A stretch of 64,000 nt of DNA, taken from NCBI RefSeq assembly GCF_040655735.1, contig NZ_JBFAKK010000010.1:62001-126000 (forward strand). The letters are read 5' to 3'. A program made the translations under genes and the position numbers. The DNA is from Phytomonospora sp040655735 (GTDB lineage Bacteria > Actinomycetota > Actinomycetes > Mycobacteriales > Micromonosporaceae). The notes under the pieces are model-generated. The model made no database searches and was not told the DNA's origin. It saw nothing but the letters and a program-made list of their open reading frames with translations. This document shows, piece by piece, positions 33,677 through 41,961 of this stretch (the first letter of the stretch is position 1; each line of letters starts with the position of its first letter).

Positions 33677-34898
33677 GGTCGAACTCCGATCGGATGTCCT
33701 GGAAGGCGGTGTAGTTGGCGATGACCTCGACGTTGCCCTCCGGTGCGGTCCGAAGCGCGGCGGCGAAGTTGTCCACGACGGTGAAGTCGATCCCGTTGAC
33801 CTGGAGCCGCACGGCGAGGTCGAAGCGGCGGTCGCCGGTGACCAGGACCTGTCGCCCGAGGACGGGGGAGAAGTCCACGTCGTAGATCCAGGAGGTGTCG
33901 TAGCCGTCCACCTCGCGGGCGTTGAGGCACAGCGTCACCGGGCAGCCCGGGTCGAGCATGTCGAAGGCCTCCAGCCAGCCGGCCGGGTTCTTCGCCAGCA
34001 GCAGGCGCGCGCGGCGGCCGTCGCGGCGGACCACCGCGTAACGGCCGGCGACGGAGCGGACCTTCGACAGCTGCGGCACGGCCTCGGTGAGCGGCACGCC
34101 GAACTCGGCGGCGATCGCCAGGGCGGTGGCGGCGTTGTTGCGGTTGACCTGGCCCGGCAGCTGCAGGCTCAGCGTCGCGCGCTGGCCGGTGGGGTCGACG
34201 ACCTGGTCGCCGTCGACCGACCACTGCGGCGACGGGCGCGTCAGGCCGCAGTTGGTGCAGCGCCAGTACTCGCCGTAGCGGTCGAGGCGCTTGCCGCATT
34301 CGGGGCAGGCCCAGGAGTCCTCCTGCCAGCGCTGGCCGCCGGCGACCCAGGTGACGCGGGGGACGGCCTGTGCGGCCCAGGTGACCATGGGGTCGTCGGC
34401 GTTGGCGATGACGTGGATGTCGGGGTGCGCGGTCAGGGCCGTGCGCCACTTCTCGGCGAGCATCCCGACCTCCATCGCGCGGTCGAGCTGGTCGCGGGAG
34501 AGGTTGAGGAGAGCCACGACGCGGGGCCTGGCCTCCACGAGCAGCTGGGCGAGGTAGTGCTCGTCGACTTCGAGGATGGCGTTGCTGGCCTCGGGCGCCT
34601 TCGCCAGCGCGGTCGTGTGCCCGGTGGGCATGTTCGCGCCGAAGCTGTTGGTGGCGACGGGGCCGAGCGCGCTGAGCGCGGCGGCGGTGAAGCGCGTCGT
34701 CGTGGTCTTGCCGTTGGTGCCCGAGATCAGGGCGACCTGCCGGTTCTCCGAGAGGAGGGCCAGCAGGCGGGGCTCGACCTTGAGGCCGACGCGCCCGCCG
34801 ATGACGGAGCCGTCGCCGCGTCCGCTCACACGCGAGAGAGTGGCGGCCGTGCGCAGCAGGGCGGTCGCCAGTCGTGCTCGGGGCGACAGGTTCGTCAT
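33666..34898 (-). CDS. murT: Lipid II isoglutaminyl synthase, ligase subunit MurT
   Basis: A 410-residue Mur-ligase-like protein. The ATP site is ISGTNGKTTTTRF (about residues 58-70). An inserted zinc ribbon is clear: CPECG at 198-202 and CTNCG at 214-218, the hallmark that separates MurT from MurC-F. The C-terminal DUF1727 region (NPAGWLEAFDML, YDVDFSPVLGRQVLVTGDRRFDLAVRL) is present. I start at ATG 34898 with GAAGGA upstream; the frame opens earlier at 34934. It works with GatD to amidate lipid II. Confidence 0.94.
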   Translation of the reverse strand: MTNLSPRARLATALLRTAATLSRVSGRGDGSVIGGRVGLKVEPRLLALLSENRQVALISGTNGKTTTTRFTAAALSALGPVATNSFGANMPTGHTTALAKAPEASNAILEVDEHYLAQLLVEARPRVVALLNLSRDQLDRAMEVGMLAEKWRTALTAHPDIHVIANADDPMVTWAAQAVPRVTWVAGGQRWQEDSWACPECGKRLDRYGEYWRCTNCGLTRPSPQWSVDGDQVVDPTGQRATLSLQLPGQVNRNNAATALAIAAEFGVPLTEAVPQLSKVRSVAGRYAVVRRDGRRARLLLAKNPAGWLEAFDMLDPGCPVTLCLNAREVDGYDTSWIYDVDFSPVLGRQVLVTGDRRFDLAVRLQVNGIDFTVVDNFAAALRTAPEGNVEVIANYTAFQDIRSEFDRVN

Positions 34899-35382
34899 CG
34901 GTACCGGTCCTTCGAAGAGGCGTCGTGATGCCACGGGAAGTCTGACACACGGGCGTCCGGCGGCCTTCCGATGGCGGGATTTGAGGTGCTTCCCACCGCA
35001 GGGCCCCGCTTCACGCCCCCGTCATGCCCGCCGGTGCGACCCCTCCGCGTGCACCGGGTCGTCCCGCGATCGCGCCGAACGCGCGCCGATCCCGGGGGTA
35101 AAGAGGTGAAGACGGAGCCCGTCGCCGGCCCTCCACTTCGCTCCCGCGTTTCCCTCCACATCCCTCCCCGCCCCCTTCCGTTCGGTGTTCGCCCGCACTC
35201 GCCCGCACTGCGGCCGTCGGCGTCCGATAGCGCCGCCGAATGGCATTCCCCGAGCGTATGCGGCCTTCCATTGGGGCCAGATCCCTTGTGTCGCAAGCGA
35301 TTCCCGCTGTCGGACATCGGCGGCGTTCACTCGATCGGGCGACCCCTGCCTTGTCAACCCGCAGCAGGGCTATTGATCACAG
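34899..35382. other. Intergenic region between murT and mraZ
   Basis: About 480 bases without a recognisable gene. It carries the promoter region of murT-gatD on the left. On the right it leads to the mirrored MraZ-box sequence at 35383. Confidence 0.45.
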
Positions 35383-35397
35383 TCCACTTCCCTCCAC
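35383..35397 (-). promoter_or_regulatory. Mirror copy of the MraZ-box sequence
   Basis: TCCACTTCCCTCCAC is the exact 15-base complement of GTGGAGGGAAGTGGA at 35459-35473, 61 bp away and in inverted orientation. It holds two of the 10-bp MraZ-type repeats. A ring-shaped MraZ oligomer might contact both sites, or this copy could serve the divergent direction. Confidence 0.5.
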
Positions 35398-35452
35398 CCC
35401 TCTGACCTGCTCTGATACCCGAACCGCCCAGCAGATTTCGCCGAATTGGCCC

Positions 35453-35497
35453 TTGTGAGTGGAGGGAAGTGGAGTACAGTGGGGCGAACTGGTGGAG
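35453..35497 (+). promoter_or_regulatory. mraZ promoter with MraZ-binding repeats
   Basis: TTGTGA (35453-35458) and TACAGT (35475-35480), 16 bp apart, form a promoter. Four head-to-tail 10-bp repeats overlap it: AGTGGAGGGA, AGTGGAGTAC, AGTGGGGCGA and ACTGGTGGAG (35458-35497). GTGG/TGGG repeats spaced one helical turn apart upstream of mraZ are the known MraZ operator, so the operon is probably autorepressed. Confidence 0.8.
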
Positions 35498-35552
35498 CCG
35501 GGAGGCCTCACCGGCCTCCTCGTCAATGCGCAACCGGGGGAAGGGGTCACCG

Positions 35553-35984
35553 ATGTTCCTCGGGACCCACACCCCGCGCCTCGACGAGAAAGGCCGGCTG
35601 ATTCTCCCGGCGAAATTCCGCGAGGAGCTGGCCGGTGGTCTGGTGATGACGAAAGGACAGGAACGCTGTCTCTACGTTTTCCCGGGCACCGAGTTCACGC
35701 GACTCGCGGAGGAGTTGCAGCAAGCACCGTTGACGAGCAAGGCAGTCAGGGCGTACAACCGCGTGTTCTTCGCGAGCGCGCACGACGAGATCCCGGACAA
35801 ACAGGGTCGCGTCACCATCCCGCAGAGGCTTCGGGAGTACGCCGGACTGAACCGCGACCTTGTCGTGATCGGTGCGAGTACGCGAGTTGAGGTGTGGGAC
35901 TCCCAGGCGTGGGAGGCCTACCTGGCCGAAAACGAGGAGGCGTTCGCCGACATCGAGGAGGGGGTTCTGCCCTCGGCCCTCTAG
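35553..35984 (+). CDS. mraZ: Transcriptional regulator MraZ
   Basis: A 143-residue protein with two AbrB-like SpoVT domains. Each has the family motif: FLGTHTPRLDEKGRLILPAKFREEL at the start and VFFASAHDEIPDKQGRVTIPQRLREYAGL in the second half. MraZ binds GTGG-type repeats before its own gene and represses the division/cell-wall cluster. ATG 35553 matches the family start; the frame runs upstream to 35469 through the operator and is not used. It is the first gene of the cluster, 370 bp before rsmH. Confidence 0.96.
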   Translation: MFLGTHTPRLDEKGRLILPAKFREELAGGLVMTKGQERCLYVFPGTEFTRLAEELQQAPLTSKAVRAYNRVFFASAHDEIPDKQGRVTIPQRLREYAGLNRDLVVIGASTRVEVWDSQAWEAYLAENEEAFADIEEGVLPSAL

Positions 35985-36168
35985 TCGGTTCTCCAGAAGC
36001 GATACGGCGAGGACCAGCGCGACGCGGTGGACGACGGTCACGGACAGGGCCGGAAGTCCGGCGGGTCGCCGATCGGTCTCGGCGACGAATTGAGCGGCAC
36101 GGCTGACCGGGACGCGGAAGCGGCCCGGTGAGTGGTCTCAGCGACATAGGGGATCGTCGGGGCCGGCG
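35985..36168. other. mraZ-rsmH intergenic region, left part
   Basis: About 180 bases with no gene. It precedes the long hairpin at 36169-36238. Confidence 0.4.
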
Positions 36169-36238
36169 TACCGCCTGGTCCAGGCCGATACCTGGCACTT
36201 CTTCCCCGGTGCCAGGGACCGGCCTGTACCAGGCGGTA
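36169..36238 (+). ncRNA. Long hairpin upstream of rsmH (candidate mraW RNA motif)
   Basis: The 5' arm (36169-36198, starting TACCGCCTGGTCCAGGCCG) pairs with the 3' arm (36209-36238, GTGCCAGGGACCGGCCTGTA and ten more bases) at 27 of 30 positions around a 10-base loop, TTCTTCCCCG. An actinobacterial structured RNA named the mraW motif is known upstream of this gene; position and shape fit, but I could not compare it to the model. There is no T-run, so it is probably a leader element rather than a terminator. Confidence 0.6.
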
Positions 36239-36355
36239 TGACGCGAAGCGGCGGGGCAACGGACCCGCCGCCTCCGGCCACGTACGGCACACCGCGATGC
36301 GGGCGATGAGGCCCGCGTGCCGTATGTACCGCCCGGGGATGCCAAGGAAGCGGCG

Positions 36356-37360
36356 ATGATGGGGGTCGACATGGTGGAGCGCGCCGTGCACGTGCCGGTG
36401 ATGCTCGAGCCTGTCCTCGGGCTGCTGAGCCCCGCCCTCGAGGGCGGGCCGAAGGTCTGCGTGGACGCCACCCTCGGGCTGGGCGGCCACAGCGAGGCCC
36501 TGCTGACCCGCTTTCCCGAACTGACGGTGATCGGCCTCGACCGCGATCCCAACGCGCTCAAGCTCGCCTCGGAGCGGCTCGCCGGTTTCGGGGAGCGCTT
36601 CCGGGCCGTGCACTCCGTCTACGACCGGATGCCGCACGTCCTCGAGGATCTGGGCGTCGAGACCGTCGACGGGATCCTCTTCGACCTCGGGGTCTCCTCC
36701 ATGCAGCTGGACGAGGCCGACCGCGGCTTCGCCTACGCGCAGGACGCGCCCCTGGACATGCGGATGGACCCGACGACCGGGATCACCGCCGAAGAGGTCG
36801 TCAACACCTACGAGGCACGCGACCTGGCCCGGATCCTGCGCGAGTACGGGGAGGAGAAGTTCGCGCCGAGGGTCGCCAAGGCCATCGTCAACGCCCGCGC
36901 GAAAGAGCGCATCACCTCGTCGAGGTTTCTCGCCGACCTGATCCGGGAATCCATCCCCGCCGCGGCCCGCCGGACCGGCGGTCACCCCGCCAAGCGCGCC
37001 TTCCAGGCGCTGCGGATCGAGGTGAACGCCGAACTGGAGGTCCTGGCGAGGGCTCTCCCGGCGTCGCTGGGAGTGCTGGCGGTAGGCGGGCGGATCGTGG
37101 TGCTGTCGTACCACTCCCTCGAAGACCGCATGGTCAAACGGGCCCTGGCCCCGCTGACGAAGTCGAGTTCGCCCGCCGGGCTGCCGTTCGAACTGCCCGG
37201 CACCGAACCGACCTTCCGGCTGCTCACCCGCGGCGCCGAACTACCCGGCGACGAGGAGACGGCGGCCAACCCGCGAGCGGCCTCGGCGCGCATGCGCGCC
37301 GCCGAACGTGTACGAGCCGACCACCACAGGCACGCGAACTTGGGGGAGGACCAGTCATGA
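36356..37360 (+). CDS. rsmH: 16S rRNA (cytosine(1402)-N(4))-methyltransferase
   Basis: A 334-residue RsmH/MraW. It shows HVPVMLEPVL, the SAM site VDATLGLGGHSEALL, GLDRDPNAL, FDLGVSSMQLDEADRGFAYAQDAPLDMRM, and the C-terminal RTGGHPAKRAFQALRIEVNAEL and VLSYHSLEDRMVKRAL. It methylates C1402 of 16S rRNA. The frame opens at 36317, but AAGGAAG lies before ATG 36356, which I prefer; ATG 36359 and 36371 are alternatives. It overlaps ftsL by 4 bp. Confidence 0.95.
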   Translation: MMGVDMVERAVHVPVMLEPVLGLLSPALEGGPKVCVDATLGLGGHSEALLTRFPELTVIGLDRDPNALKLASERLAGFGERFRAVHSVYDRMPHVLEDLGVETVDGILFDLGVSSMQLDEADRGFAYAQDAPLDMRMDPTTGITAEEVVNTYEARDLARILREYGEEKFAPRVAKAIVNARAKERITSSRFLADLIRESIPAAARRTGGHPAKRAFQALRIEVNAELEVLARALPASLGVLAVGGRIVVLSYHSLEDRMVKRALAPLTKSSSPAGLPFELPGTEPTFRLLTRGAELPGDEETAANPRAASARMRAAERVRADHHRHANLGEDQS

Positions 37361-37935
37361 GCGTGAACAAGAAAGGTACGAACCTGGGTCGCGCCGACCG
37401 CGAGGAGATCGTCAAGGCGGCCCGCCGGCGCGCCAGAGCGGCCGACTCGCGCCGCCGTGCGCTGGCCGGCGACTCCGCCGCGCCCGTCACCGACGGCCCC
37501 CTCGCCCTCCAGCCGCAGATCATCGAGCCCATCGCCGAGCCGGTCGTCGCGCCTCCGGCGGTGGAGCCGAAGGCCCCCGCCAAGCGCCGGCCGGTCCGGC
37601 GCCCTGACACGGTCGCGCCGCCGGCGCCGGTCACCACGCCGCGGACCCCGTTCGTGGTGTTCCTGATCGGACTGGTCGCCGCCGGGATCGTCGGCCTGCT
37701 GCTGCTCAACACCGCGATCAGCGAGGACGCCTTCGCGCTGCACGAGCTGCGAGGCGAGGGCGCCGCGCTCGACGCCCACGAGCAGCAGCTCAAGGACGAA
37801 CTGGCCGAACTGTCCTCCCCGGGGAACCTGGCCGCCGCCGCGAAGCGGCTCGGACTGGTCCCCGCCGCCGAGGTCACCTACATCCGGCTGCCCGACGGCC
37901 GTGAACTGACGATGCCGAAACCGGGTGGGAACTAG
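37357..37935 (+). CDS. ftsL: FtsL-like septum formation protein
   Basis: A 192-residue bitopic protein. A long basic and Ala/Pro-rich cytoplasmic region (about 1-95) precedes one membrane helix, PFVVFLIGLVAAGIVGLLLLNTAI, and an extracellular leucine-zipper-like coiled coil (FALHELRGEGAALDAHEQQLKDELAEL). It ends with SSPGNLAAAAKRLGLVPA, typical of FtsL/DivIC proteins. It lies between rsmH (4-bp overlap) and ftsI, the conserved ftsL place, and would form the FtsQ-FtsL-FtsB subcomplex that activates FtsW/FtsI. Confidence 0.85.
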   Translation: MSVNKKGTNLGRADREEIVKAARRRARAADSRRRALAGDSAAPVTDGPLALQPQIIEPIAEPVVAPPAVEPKAPAKRRPVRRPDTVAPPAPVTTPRTPFVVFLIGLVAAGIVGLLLLNTAISEDAFALHELRGEGAALDAHEQQLKDELAELSSPGNLAAAAKRLGLVPAAEVTYIRLPDGRELTMPKPGGN

Positions 37936-37938
37936 CAG

Positions 37939-40050
37939 GTGGCACAAGACGACGGCAAACCCCGCCGCGGAAAGAACGGCGACCGCCGCGTCGTCCCGCT
38001 CGACAAGAACCGTCGAAGCGCGGGCGACGCGGCTCGTCGTCGTGCCCGCGACGACGCCGAACCCCGCGTGGATCCGCCGCCCTACCGCAGGCGCACCACG
38101 GTCCGCCGCGTCGACCGGGACCCGTTTCGGCCCGCGCTGCAACTCCTCGACGGCGGCGGCGCCAAGAGCACCCGCGGCGGCAAGCCGGCCGCCCCGGCCC
38201 GCAAGACTCCCGTGCGCGGCAGGGGCACGCCGACCCAGCGGCAGCCGCCGCGCAATCCCGCCCGCCGCAACCGAAACCAGCCCGCCGCCAAGCGGCGCAT
38301 GACCAAGCGCCGGCTCCCGCGCCTGGCCAGCCCGAACAAGCGCCTGCGGATCGGCACCGTCCTGGTCCTGCTGGTCTTCGCGGTCATCGGCGGCCGGCTC
38401 GTCGAACTCCAGGTCACCGACGCCGCCGCCTACGCAGCCGCGGCCCTCGACCAGCGCCTGTACGAGGAGATCCTGCCCGCCGAGCGCGGCTCGATCCTCG
38501 ACCGCGACGGCAACCCCCTCGCCTTCAGCGCCGACGCCCGCTACGTCTACGCCGACCCGGAGATGATCAGCGACCCCCAGGCCGTCGCCGACCAGCTCTC
38601 GCCCCTGCTCGGCATCCCCGCCTCCGAACTGCTTCCCAAGCTCCAGCGGCAGAAGACCGAGGGCGGCGACGCCATCCGCTTCGTGTACCTCGCGCGGGGT
38701 GTCGACATCGAGGTCGGCGACCGGGTCACCGCGCTGGAGAACCCGGCCGTGCGCGTCCGCCACGACGAACGGCGCGTGGTGCCCGGCCACGACCTCGCCG
38801 CCAACATCCTCGGCTTCACCGGCGACGAGGCCAAGGGCCTGGCCGGACTGGAGGCCCAGTACGACGATCTGCTGCGCGGCGTCGACGGGAAACGCACCTA
38901 CGAGGTGACACCGGGTGAAGACCCGCAGGAGATCCCCGGCGGCTTCAACCGCGAGGACCCCGCCCGTCCCGGATCCTCGCTGCAGCTGACCATCGACCAG
39001 GACCTCCAGTTCCGCGCACAGCAGATCCTCACCGATCAGATGAAGACGGCCAACGGCTCCTTCGGCGCCGCGGTGATCATGGACGTCAAGACCGGCGAGG
39101 TCGTCGGCCTGGCCAGCACGCCCTCGTACGACGCCGCCGACCCCTTCAAGTACGACGCGAAGCTGATGCAGGACTGGGCGGCCAGCGCGGTCGTCGAGCC
39201 CGGGTCGGTGCACAAGGCGATCATCGTCAGCGCCGCCCTGGAGGAGGGCCTGATCAAGCCCGACGAGACGATCGTGGTCCCGCCGACGCTCCAGGTCGCC
39301 GACAACCTCTACAAGGACACCCACTACCACACCGAGCGCCCGATGACGCTCGGCGGAATCCTCGCCTACTCCTCCAACGTCGGCACGATCGAACTGGCCG
39401 ACATGCTCGGCGCGGAGAAGGTCTACGAGTACCAGCAGCGGTTCGGGCTGGGCGCGACCACCGGTGTCGGCGTCGCCGGTGAGGCCGAGGGGATCGTGCG
39501 GCCCTCCGACACCTGGCAGGGCTCGGACTTCGGTTCCATCCCCATCGGACTCGGCGTCGCGGTGACCCCGCTGCAGATGGCCGCGGCCTACAACGCCCTC
39601 GCCAACGGCGGCACCTGGATCCAGCCGTCGCTGGTGAAGTCGACCATCGCGCCGGACGGCACCGTCACCCCTGCCCAGGCACCGGTCACGCGGCAGATCG
39701 TCTCGAAGGAGACCTCCGACGAGATGCGGCACCTGCTCCAGGCGCCCATCGCGGTCCCGGACGGGACCGGCCACACCGCGCGGCTTGAGGGGTACCTCAT
39801 CGGCGGCAAGACCGGCACCGGTCAGCTCGCCAAGGACGGCGGCTACGCCACCGGAGAGGTCGCGGGCTTCGTGGGCTTCGCGCCCGCCGACGCGCCCCGC
39901 TTCACCGTCGCGGTCTTCATCTACACCCCCGGCGGCGGCGGTGGCGCGGTCGCCGGTCCGGCCTTCCGCGACATCATGGCCTTCACGCTGGGGCACTTCC
40001 GGGTTCCGCCGTCGACCGAGCCGGAACCGGAGTTCGTCATCTACGGCTGA
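37939..40050 (+). CDS. ftsI: Septal peptidoglycan transpeptidase (penicillin-binding protein)
   Basis: A 703-residue class B PBP. A very basic cytoplasmic tail of about 130 residues comes before the membrane helix (RIGTVLVLLVFAVIGGRLVELQV). Then come the dimerisation domain (ERGSILDRDGNPLAFS) and the transpeptidase domain with SVHK in VEPGSVHKAI (active Ser), SSN in YSSNVGT and KTG in GGKTGTGQ. It crosslinks septal peptidoglycan. It starts at GTG 37939, three bases after ftsL. The tail is longer than in E. coli FtsI but usual in actinobacteria. Confidence 0.95.
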   Translation: MAQDDGKPRRGKNGDRRVVPLDKNRRSAGDAARRRARDDAEPRVDPPPYRRRTTVRRVDRDPFRPALQLLDGGGAKSTRGGKPAAPARKTPVRGRGTPTQRQPPRNPARRNRNQPAAKRRMTKRRLPRLASPNKRLRIGTVLVLLVFAVIGGRLVELQVTDAAAYAAAALDQRLYEEILPAERGSILDRDGNPLAFSADARYVYADPEMISDPQAVADQLSPLLGIPASELLPKLQRQKTEGGDAIRFVYLARGVDIEVGDRVTALENPAVRVRHDERRVVPGHDLAANILGFTGDEAKGLAGLEAQYDDLLRGVDGKRTYEVTPGEDPQEIPGGFNREDPARPGSSLQLTIDQDLQFRAQQILTDQMKTANGSFGAAVIMDVKTGEVVGLASTPSYDAADPFKYDAKLMQDWAASAVVEPGSVHKAIIVSAALEEGLIKPDETIVVPPTLQVADNLYKDTHYHTERPMTLGGILAYSSNVGTIELADMLGAEKVYEYQQRFGLGATTGVGVAGEAEGIVRPSDTWQGSDFGSIPIGLGVAVTPLQMAAAYNALANGGTWIQPSLVKSTIAPDGTVTPAQAPVTRQIVSKETSDEMRHLLQAPIAVPDGTGHTARLEGYLIGGKTGTGQLAKDGGYATGEVAGFVGFAPADAPRFTVAVFIYTPGGGGGAVAGPAFRDIMAFTLGHFRVPPSTEPEPEFVIYG

Positions 40051-40070
40051 CGGGCCCGCGAAACGCGGCG

Positions 40071-40095
40071 GCCCCGCCACGGGCAGTGGCGGGGC
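40071..40095. terminator. Hairpin between ftsI and the antitoxin-like gene
   Basis: GCCCCGCCAC-GGGCA-GTGGCGGGGC, a perfect 10-bp stem between two convergent genes. No T-run follows on either strand. It may end or weaken transcription from ftsI towards murE. Confidence 0.55.
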
Positions 40096-40112
40096 TCGCG
40101 AACGCAGATGTG

Positions 40113-40313
40113 TCAGGGCTGGGTGTCGCCGGAGCCGGTCATGCCCTGGAGCTTGTCCTTGGCCTTGTCGACGTGGCCGGCGTGCTTGTTCTTCGTCTTC
40201 TCGTTGACGAAGTCCGAGGCCTTCTCGATCCCCTGGTCGACCTTGTCGTCGTGGCGCGACACGGTCTCCTTGACCTTGTCGAAGCCTTCCTTGATCTTGT
40301 CGCCGAAGCCCAT
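40113..40313 (-). CDS. MT0933-like antitoxin family protein
   Basis: A 66-residue, highly charged helical protein, GFGDKIKEGFDKVKETVSRHDDKVDQGIEKASDFVNEKTKNKHAGHVDKAKDKLQG, matching the actinobacterial MT0933/Rv0909-like antitoxin family. ATG 40313 follows AGGAGGGG. The family was named from a Mycobacterium toxin-antitoxin pair, but many members have no toxin beside them, and none is present here; a stress or other role is possible. It lies on the opposite strand between ftsI and murE, an unusual interruption of the division cluster. Confidence 0.85.
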   Translation of the reverse strand: MGFGDKIKEGFDKVKETVSRHDDKVDQGIEKASDFVNEKTKNKHAGHVDKAKDKLQGMTGSGDTQP

Positions 40314-40434
40314 GGTGACCCCTCCTGAAGATCGTCTCGATCCCATTCCAGCAGGGCCGTCACCGGGTCGCAGGCATTCGCGGAATCTCAGACGGCCTTG
40401 GCGGGGTGGCGCGGGTTCGGCGCGTTCTGCGGGG

Positions 40435-40440
40435 TAGGGT
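40435..40440 (+). promoter_or_regulatory. -10 box giving a probable leaderless murE transcript
   Basis: TAGGGT lies six bases before the murE GTG, which has no ribosome site. This would give murE and the genes after it their own promoter, fitting the break made by the antisense gene just upstream. Confidence 0.6.
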
Positions 40441-40446
40441 CTCGAC

Positions 40447-41961
40447 GTGTCTGGCTACCCTCGTCCCCGTTCCGTGCGGCCTTGTCCGCTACGCGACCTG
40501 GCCTCCTTCCTGTCCGTTCCGTGCCCGGCGGAAGCGGTCGAGGTGACCGGCGTGACCCTCGCCTCCCAGGAGGTGCGGCCGGGTGACCTGTACGCGGCCC
40601 TGCCGGGCGCGCGGCGGCACGGGGCGGAGTTCATCGCCGACGCTGCCGCGTCGGGCGCGGTGGCCGTCCTGACCGACGCGCGCGGCGCCGCGGTCGCCGC
40701 CGAGCACGGACTTCCGGCACTGATGATCGAGGACCCCCGCGCGGTCCTCGGTGGAGTGGCCGCCCGCGTCTACGGAGACCCGACCTCGCGCCTGCGGGTC
40801 CTGGGCATCACCGGCACCAACGGCAAGACCTCGACGGCGTACCTGATCGAGGCGGGCCTTCGCGCGGCCGGCCGCGACGTCGGCATCATCGGGACCGTCG
40901 CCACCGTGATCGGCGACGAGACCCTCACCAGCGTCCGCACGACACCCGAGGCGCCCGACCTCCAGGCCCTGTTCGCCTACGCCCTCGAACAGGGCGTCAC
41001 CGACGTGGTCATGGAGGTCTCCAGCCACGCCCTCGCGCAGGGCCGGGCCGACGGCACCACCTTCGCCGTCGGCGGCTTCACCATGTTCGGCGTCGATCAC
41101 CTCGACTTCCACGCCGACATGGAGGACTACTTCGCGGCCAAGGCGAAGCTCTTCGACGGGCGCTGCCGCAGCGAGGTCGTCAACCTCGACGACCAGTCCG
41201 CGCGCCGCCTCATCAAACCCACGACCGCCACCTACACCGTGCAGCCGGCCGACGCCTCCTCCGCCGACTGGGCCGCCGCCGACATCACCGGCGAGGGCTT
41301 CGACCAGCGCTTCACCGTCCGCGGCCCCGGCGGCTTCGAGAAGGCCGGCTCCGTGCGGCTTCCCGGCCGCCACAACGTCTCCAACGCGCTGCTCGCCGTC
41401 GCGATGCTCGCCGAGGCGGGGGTGGACCCGGCGGTCGCCGTCGACGGCGTCGCCACCTGCCGCGGCATCCCCGGCCGCATGGAGCGCGTCGGTGAGGGAC
41501 CGGTACTCGGCGTCGTCGACTACGCGCACAAGCCCGACGCGATCCACGCCGTTCTGGAGGCGCTGCGCGCCATCACACCCGGCCGCGTCATCGCCGTCAT
41601 CGGCGCCGGCGGCGACCGCGACCAGGGCAAGCGCGTCCTCATGGGCAAGGCCGCCGCGCACGGTGCCGACCTCGTCATCGTCACCGACGACAACCCCCGC
41701 ACCGAGGACCCCGCGGCCATCCGCGGCGGGGTCATCGAGGGGATCGGCGACGGCGGGCACCTGGAGATCGCCGACCGCGCCGAGGCCATCGCCTCGGCCG
41801 TCGCACAGGCTCGCGACGGGGACACCGTCGCCGTGCTGGGCAAGGGACACGAACAAGGCCAGGAACTCGCCGAGGAGGTCGTCCCCTTCGACGACCGCGT
41901 GGTCCTCGGCGAGGCGCTCGACGGCGTCCTGGCACGAAACGGCGGGAGGGCCGGGGCATGA
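40447..41961 (+). CDS. murE: UDP-MurNAc-tripeptide synthetase
   Basis: A 504-residue Mur ligase that adds the third stem amino acid, probably meso-diaminopimelate. It shows TLASQEVRPGDLYAALPGARRHGAEF in the N-terminal domain, the ATP loop GITGTNGKTSTAYLIE, VRTTPEAPDL, VMEVSSHALAQGR and, in the C-terminal domain, GAGGDRDQGKRVLMG and VTDDNPRTEDP. DNPR is the motif linked with meso-Dap specificity. The GTG at 40447 lies six bases after TAGGGT and appears leaderless. It overlaps murF by 4 bp. Confidence 0.95.
   Translation: MSGYPRPRSVRPCPLRDLASFLSVPCPAEAVEVTGVTLASQEVRPGDLYAALPGARRHGAEFIADAAASGAVAVLTDARGAAVAAEHGLPALMIEDPRAVLGGVAARVYGDPTSRLRVLGITGTNGKTSTAYLIEAGLRAAGRDVGIIGTVATVIGDETLTSVRTTPEAPDLQALFAYALEQGVTDVVMEVSSHALAQGRADGTTFAVGGFTMFGVDHLDFHADMEDYFAAKAKLFDGRCRSEVVNLDDQSARRLIKPTTATYTVQPADASSADWAAADITGEGFDQRFTVRGPGGFEKAGSVRLPGRHNVSNALLAVAMLAEAGVDPAVAVDGVATCRGIPGRMERVGEGPVLGVVDYAHKPDAIHAVLEALRAITPGRVIAVIGAGGDRDQGKRVLMGKAAAHGADLVIVTDDNPRTEDPAAIRGGVIEGIGDGGHLEIADRAEAIASAVAQARDGDTVAVLGKGHEQGQELAEEVVPFDDRVVLGEALDGVLARNGGRAGA

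Noticed and set aside
36169..36238. Intrinsic terminator between mraZ and rsmH
   Set aside because: The stem is far longer than usual, no T-run follows, and the position matches a known leader motif better.
36982..40080. A very long open frame on the minus strand opposite rsmH, ftsL and ftsI
   Set aside because: Long antisense frames are expected in GC-rich DNA; its sequence is low-complexity Gly/Val/Arg/Asp, with no family features, and the plus strand holds clear genes.
40113..40313. A complete toxin-antitoxin module
   Set aside because: Only the antitoxin-family protein is present; both neighbours are cell-wall genes.
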